Source: Paludibacter sp.
GTDB lineage: Bacteria; Bacteroidota; Bacteroidia; Bacteroidales; Paludibacteraceae
Direction: 5' to 3'
Length of the DNA: 8,182 bases
NCBI GenBank assembly: GCA_028748945.1
Contig: JAQTOL010000129.1
Coordinates: 1-8,182 of the forward strand
Within the stretch, counting starts at the first letter, position 1. Every line of letters starts with the position of its first letter. Both the position numbers and the translations under genes were made by a program. The notes beneath the pieces were generated by a model. It was given only the letters and a program-made list of their open reading frames with translations, had not been told where the DNA came from and did not search any database. Below, in pieces: positions 6,838 through 8,182 of the stretch.

Positions 6838-7590
6838 GTGAAAAAACGTTACTTCATCTATTTATCTTATAACGGCACAGCTTACCACGGTTGGCAGGTG
6901 CAACCCAACGGCATTTCAGTGCAAGAAGTGCTGGCAGGAGCCCTGAGCACAATTTTGCGTTCCGAAGTTGAATTGGTGGGTGCCGGTCGCACCGACGCCG
7001 GAGTGCACGCCCGGTTTATGGTGGCACATTTCGATATAGAAATGGAATTACCGGTTGAATTTGATTTGGTTTCCAAATTAAACAGTTTTTTATCTAAAGA
7101 TATTGCCATTTACAAGATCGTTGAAGTCAGGCCTGATGCGCATGCACGGTTTGATGCCATCTCACGTCGATATGAATATCATATTGTGACAAAAAAGGAT
7201 GTATTCAGAAATGAGCTGGCAACCCGACTAAGTGAAAAACTCGATTTTGAAGCAATGAATGCAGCAGCCCGATTACTGAAAGATCATCATGATTTCACTA
7301 GTTTCAGCAAACTCCACAATGATGCAAAAACCAATATTTGTAACATTACCCTTGCCGAATGGACACAGAAGGAAGACGAATGGATTTTCACAATTGAAGC
7401 TGACAGGTTTCTGAGAAATATGGTACGGGCAATAGTTGGGACTTTATTGGAAGTCGGACGTGGCAGAATGACGGAAGAGGAATTTCGGGCGGTTATTGAA
7501 GTCAAAAACCGCTGCAAAGCAGGAACTTCAGTTCCTGCACACGGATTGTATCTGGTTGACATCAAATATCCTGAAAATCTATTCCTGTAA
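6838..7590 (+). CDS. truA: tRNA pseudouridine synthase A
   Basis: TruA isomerises uridines 38-40 in the anticodon stem-loop of many tRNAs. From the GTG at 6838 the protein is 250 residues, usual for the family, and starts [13 protein letters not shown] if GTG is read as Met. An upstream in-frame TTG at 6790 would add 16 unconserved residues and lies inside the promoter, so it was rejected. Visible motifs are YHGWQVQPN near the N-terminus, [11 protein letters not shown] with catalytic Asp53, RRYEYH with the conserved Tyr112, HDFTSFSK (151-158), [20 protein letters not shown] (190-209), and [12 protein letters not shown] near the end. It has its own promoter after a terminator. A transporter gene follows 52 bp later with no terminator between, so the two are probably co-transcribed. 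Confidence 0.96.
   Translation: MKKRYFIYLSYNGTAYHGWQVQPNGISVQEVLAGALSTILRSEVELVGAGRTDAGVHARFMVAHFDIEMELPVEFDLVSKLNSFLSKDIAIYKIVEVRPDAHARFDAISRRYEYHIVTKKDVFRNELATRLSEKLDFEAMNAAARLLKDHHDFTSFSKLHNDAKTNICNITLAEWTQKEDEWIFTIEADRFLRNMVRAIVGTLLEVGRGRMTEEEFRAVIEVKNRCKAGTSVPAHGLYLVDIKYPENLFL
7519..7538 (+). repeat. Tight perfect hairpin near the 3' end of truA
   Basis: GCAGGAACT (7519-7527) and AGTTCCTGC (7530-7538) are perfect reverse complements with two bases between; in RNA this would be an 8-bp stem with a UUCA loop. It lies within codons for the conserved AGTSVPA segment and has no T-tract, so it is not a terminator. Confidence 0.55.
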
Positions 7591-7642
7591 ATACAAATCT
7601 CAATTTTCAAATTGTAACTAATTATATTATAAATTCTCCTTC

Positions 7643-8182
7643 ATGTGGATTATCCTCGCTTTTATTTCAGCTCTTTTATTAGGATCGTATGAAGTTTTCA
7701 AAAAAGTTTCTCTGAAAGATAATGCCGTTATACCGGTAATTTTAGTCTCAATTCTTGTTTCCTGCCTGATACTTACTCCTTTTTTATTCCTTTCCGAGTT
7801 TTTCCCGGAAACCATCAAAAACTCGATATATTTCGTTCCACGGGTGAATCTTCATGCACACTTATTATTTATTTTGAAGGCGTTCATTGTTTTAACCTCC
7901 TGGTTATTTGCTTATTTCGGATTAAAGCACCTACCCATTTCGCTGGCATCGCCCATAAAAGCTACACAACCTATGTGGACCGTAGTGGGTGCATTACTTA
8001 TTTTCGGTGAAAAACTGAATGGTTATCAGGTAGCAGGTATCGGAATTACCTTGGTTTCTTTTTTCCTGTTTTCAGTGGTTGGGAAAAAAGAAGGAATTTC
8101 GCTCAAAACAAACAAATGGTTTTGGTATATCGTCATGGCAACACTCACCGGAGCGCTCAGCGGATTGTTTGACAAATACCTG
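7643..8182 (+). CDS. DMT superfamily (EamA-type) transporter, 3'-truncated by window edge
   Basis: An ATG at 7643 opens a frame that runs 180 codons to the right edge without a stop; family members are usually about 300 residues, so some 40 percent is missing. Hydrophobic segments lie at about 2-18, 29-50, 73-93, 97-121 and 128-147, with a sixth beginning at 159. The stretch from SLASPIKATQPMWTVV to LLIFGEKLNGYQVAGIGI (100-135) is the typical end of the first EamA repeat, with its conserved Pro and the GE pair. It should be an inner-membrane carrier of small metabolites; the substrate cannot be predicted. There is no Shine-Dalgarno sequence and no -7 element in the 52-bp gap after truA, so transcription from the truA promoter is likely. 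A stop codon at 7619-7621 bounds the frame upstream. Confidence 0.85.
   Translation, partial: MWIILAFISALLLGSYEVFKKVSLKDNAVIPVILVSILVSCLILTPFLFLSEFFPETIKNSIYFVPRVNLHAHLLFILKAFIVLTSWLFAYFGLKHLPISLASPIKATQPMWTVVGALLIFGEKLNGYQVAGIGITLVSFFLFSVVGKKEGISLKTNKWFWYIVMATLTGALSGLFDKYL

Overview
The window looks like ordinary chromosomal DNA from a member of the Bacteroidota, most likely a fermentative, glycan-degrading Bacteroidales or Marinilabiliales type. The evidence is AT-rich codon use, A/T-rich leaders without Shine-Dalgarno sequences, two excellent matches to the Bacteroidota -7 promoter element (TAnnTTTGnA), and a GH3 enzyme of the PA14-containing kind common in this phylum. All genes lie on the + strand. 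No RNA gene, CRISPR array, insertion sequence or phage gene was seen.

Region 1 (1-3784) is a carbohydrate module. It holds the C-terminal part of a family 3 glycoside hydrolase, whose N-terminus lies upstream of the window. A DUF2264-family protein with no signal peptide follows 75 bp later. The pair is probably one transcript, closed by a 15-bp-stem terminator at 3743-3784. This is probably the tail of a glycan-utilisation locus, and the DUF2264 protein is the least understood gene here.

Region 2 (3785-6775) carries purU (formyltetrahydrofolate deformylase) behind its own promoter, which is preceded by an unusual nested inverted repeat. A long-chain acyl-CoA synthetase follows, ending at a clear intrinsic terminator (6736-6775). 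The 184 bp between these two genes hold a 3 x 7 bp tandem repeat and no convincing promoter or terminator.

Region 3 (6776-8182) carries truA (tRNA pseudouridine synthase A). Its promoter is so close to the GTG start that the mRNA is predicted to be leaderless or nearly so. A DMT/EamA-type membrane transporter, cut by the right edge, follows after 52 bp and is probably co-transcribed.

No new multi-gene system is convincingly present. The best leads are the divergent DUF2264 protein paired with GH3, the nested inverted repeat before purU, the leaderless truA arrangement, a family of 7-bp A/T-rich intergenic repeats, and two strong hairpins inside coding sequence.
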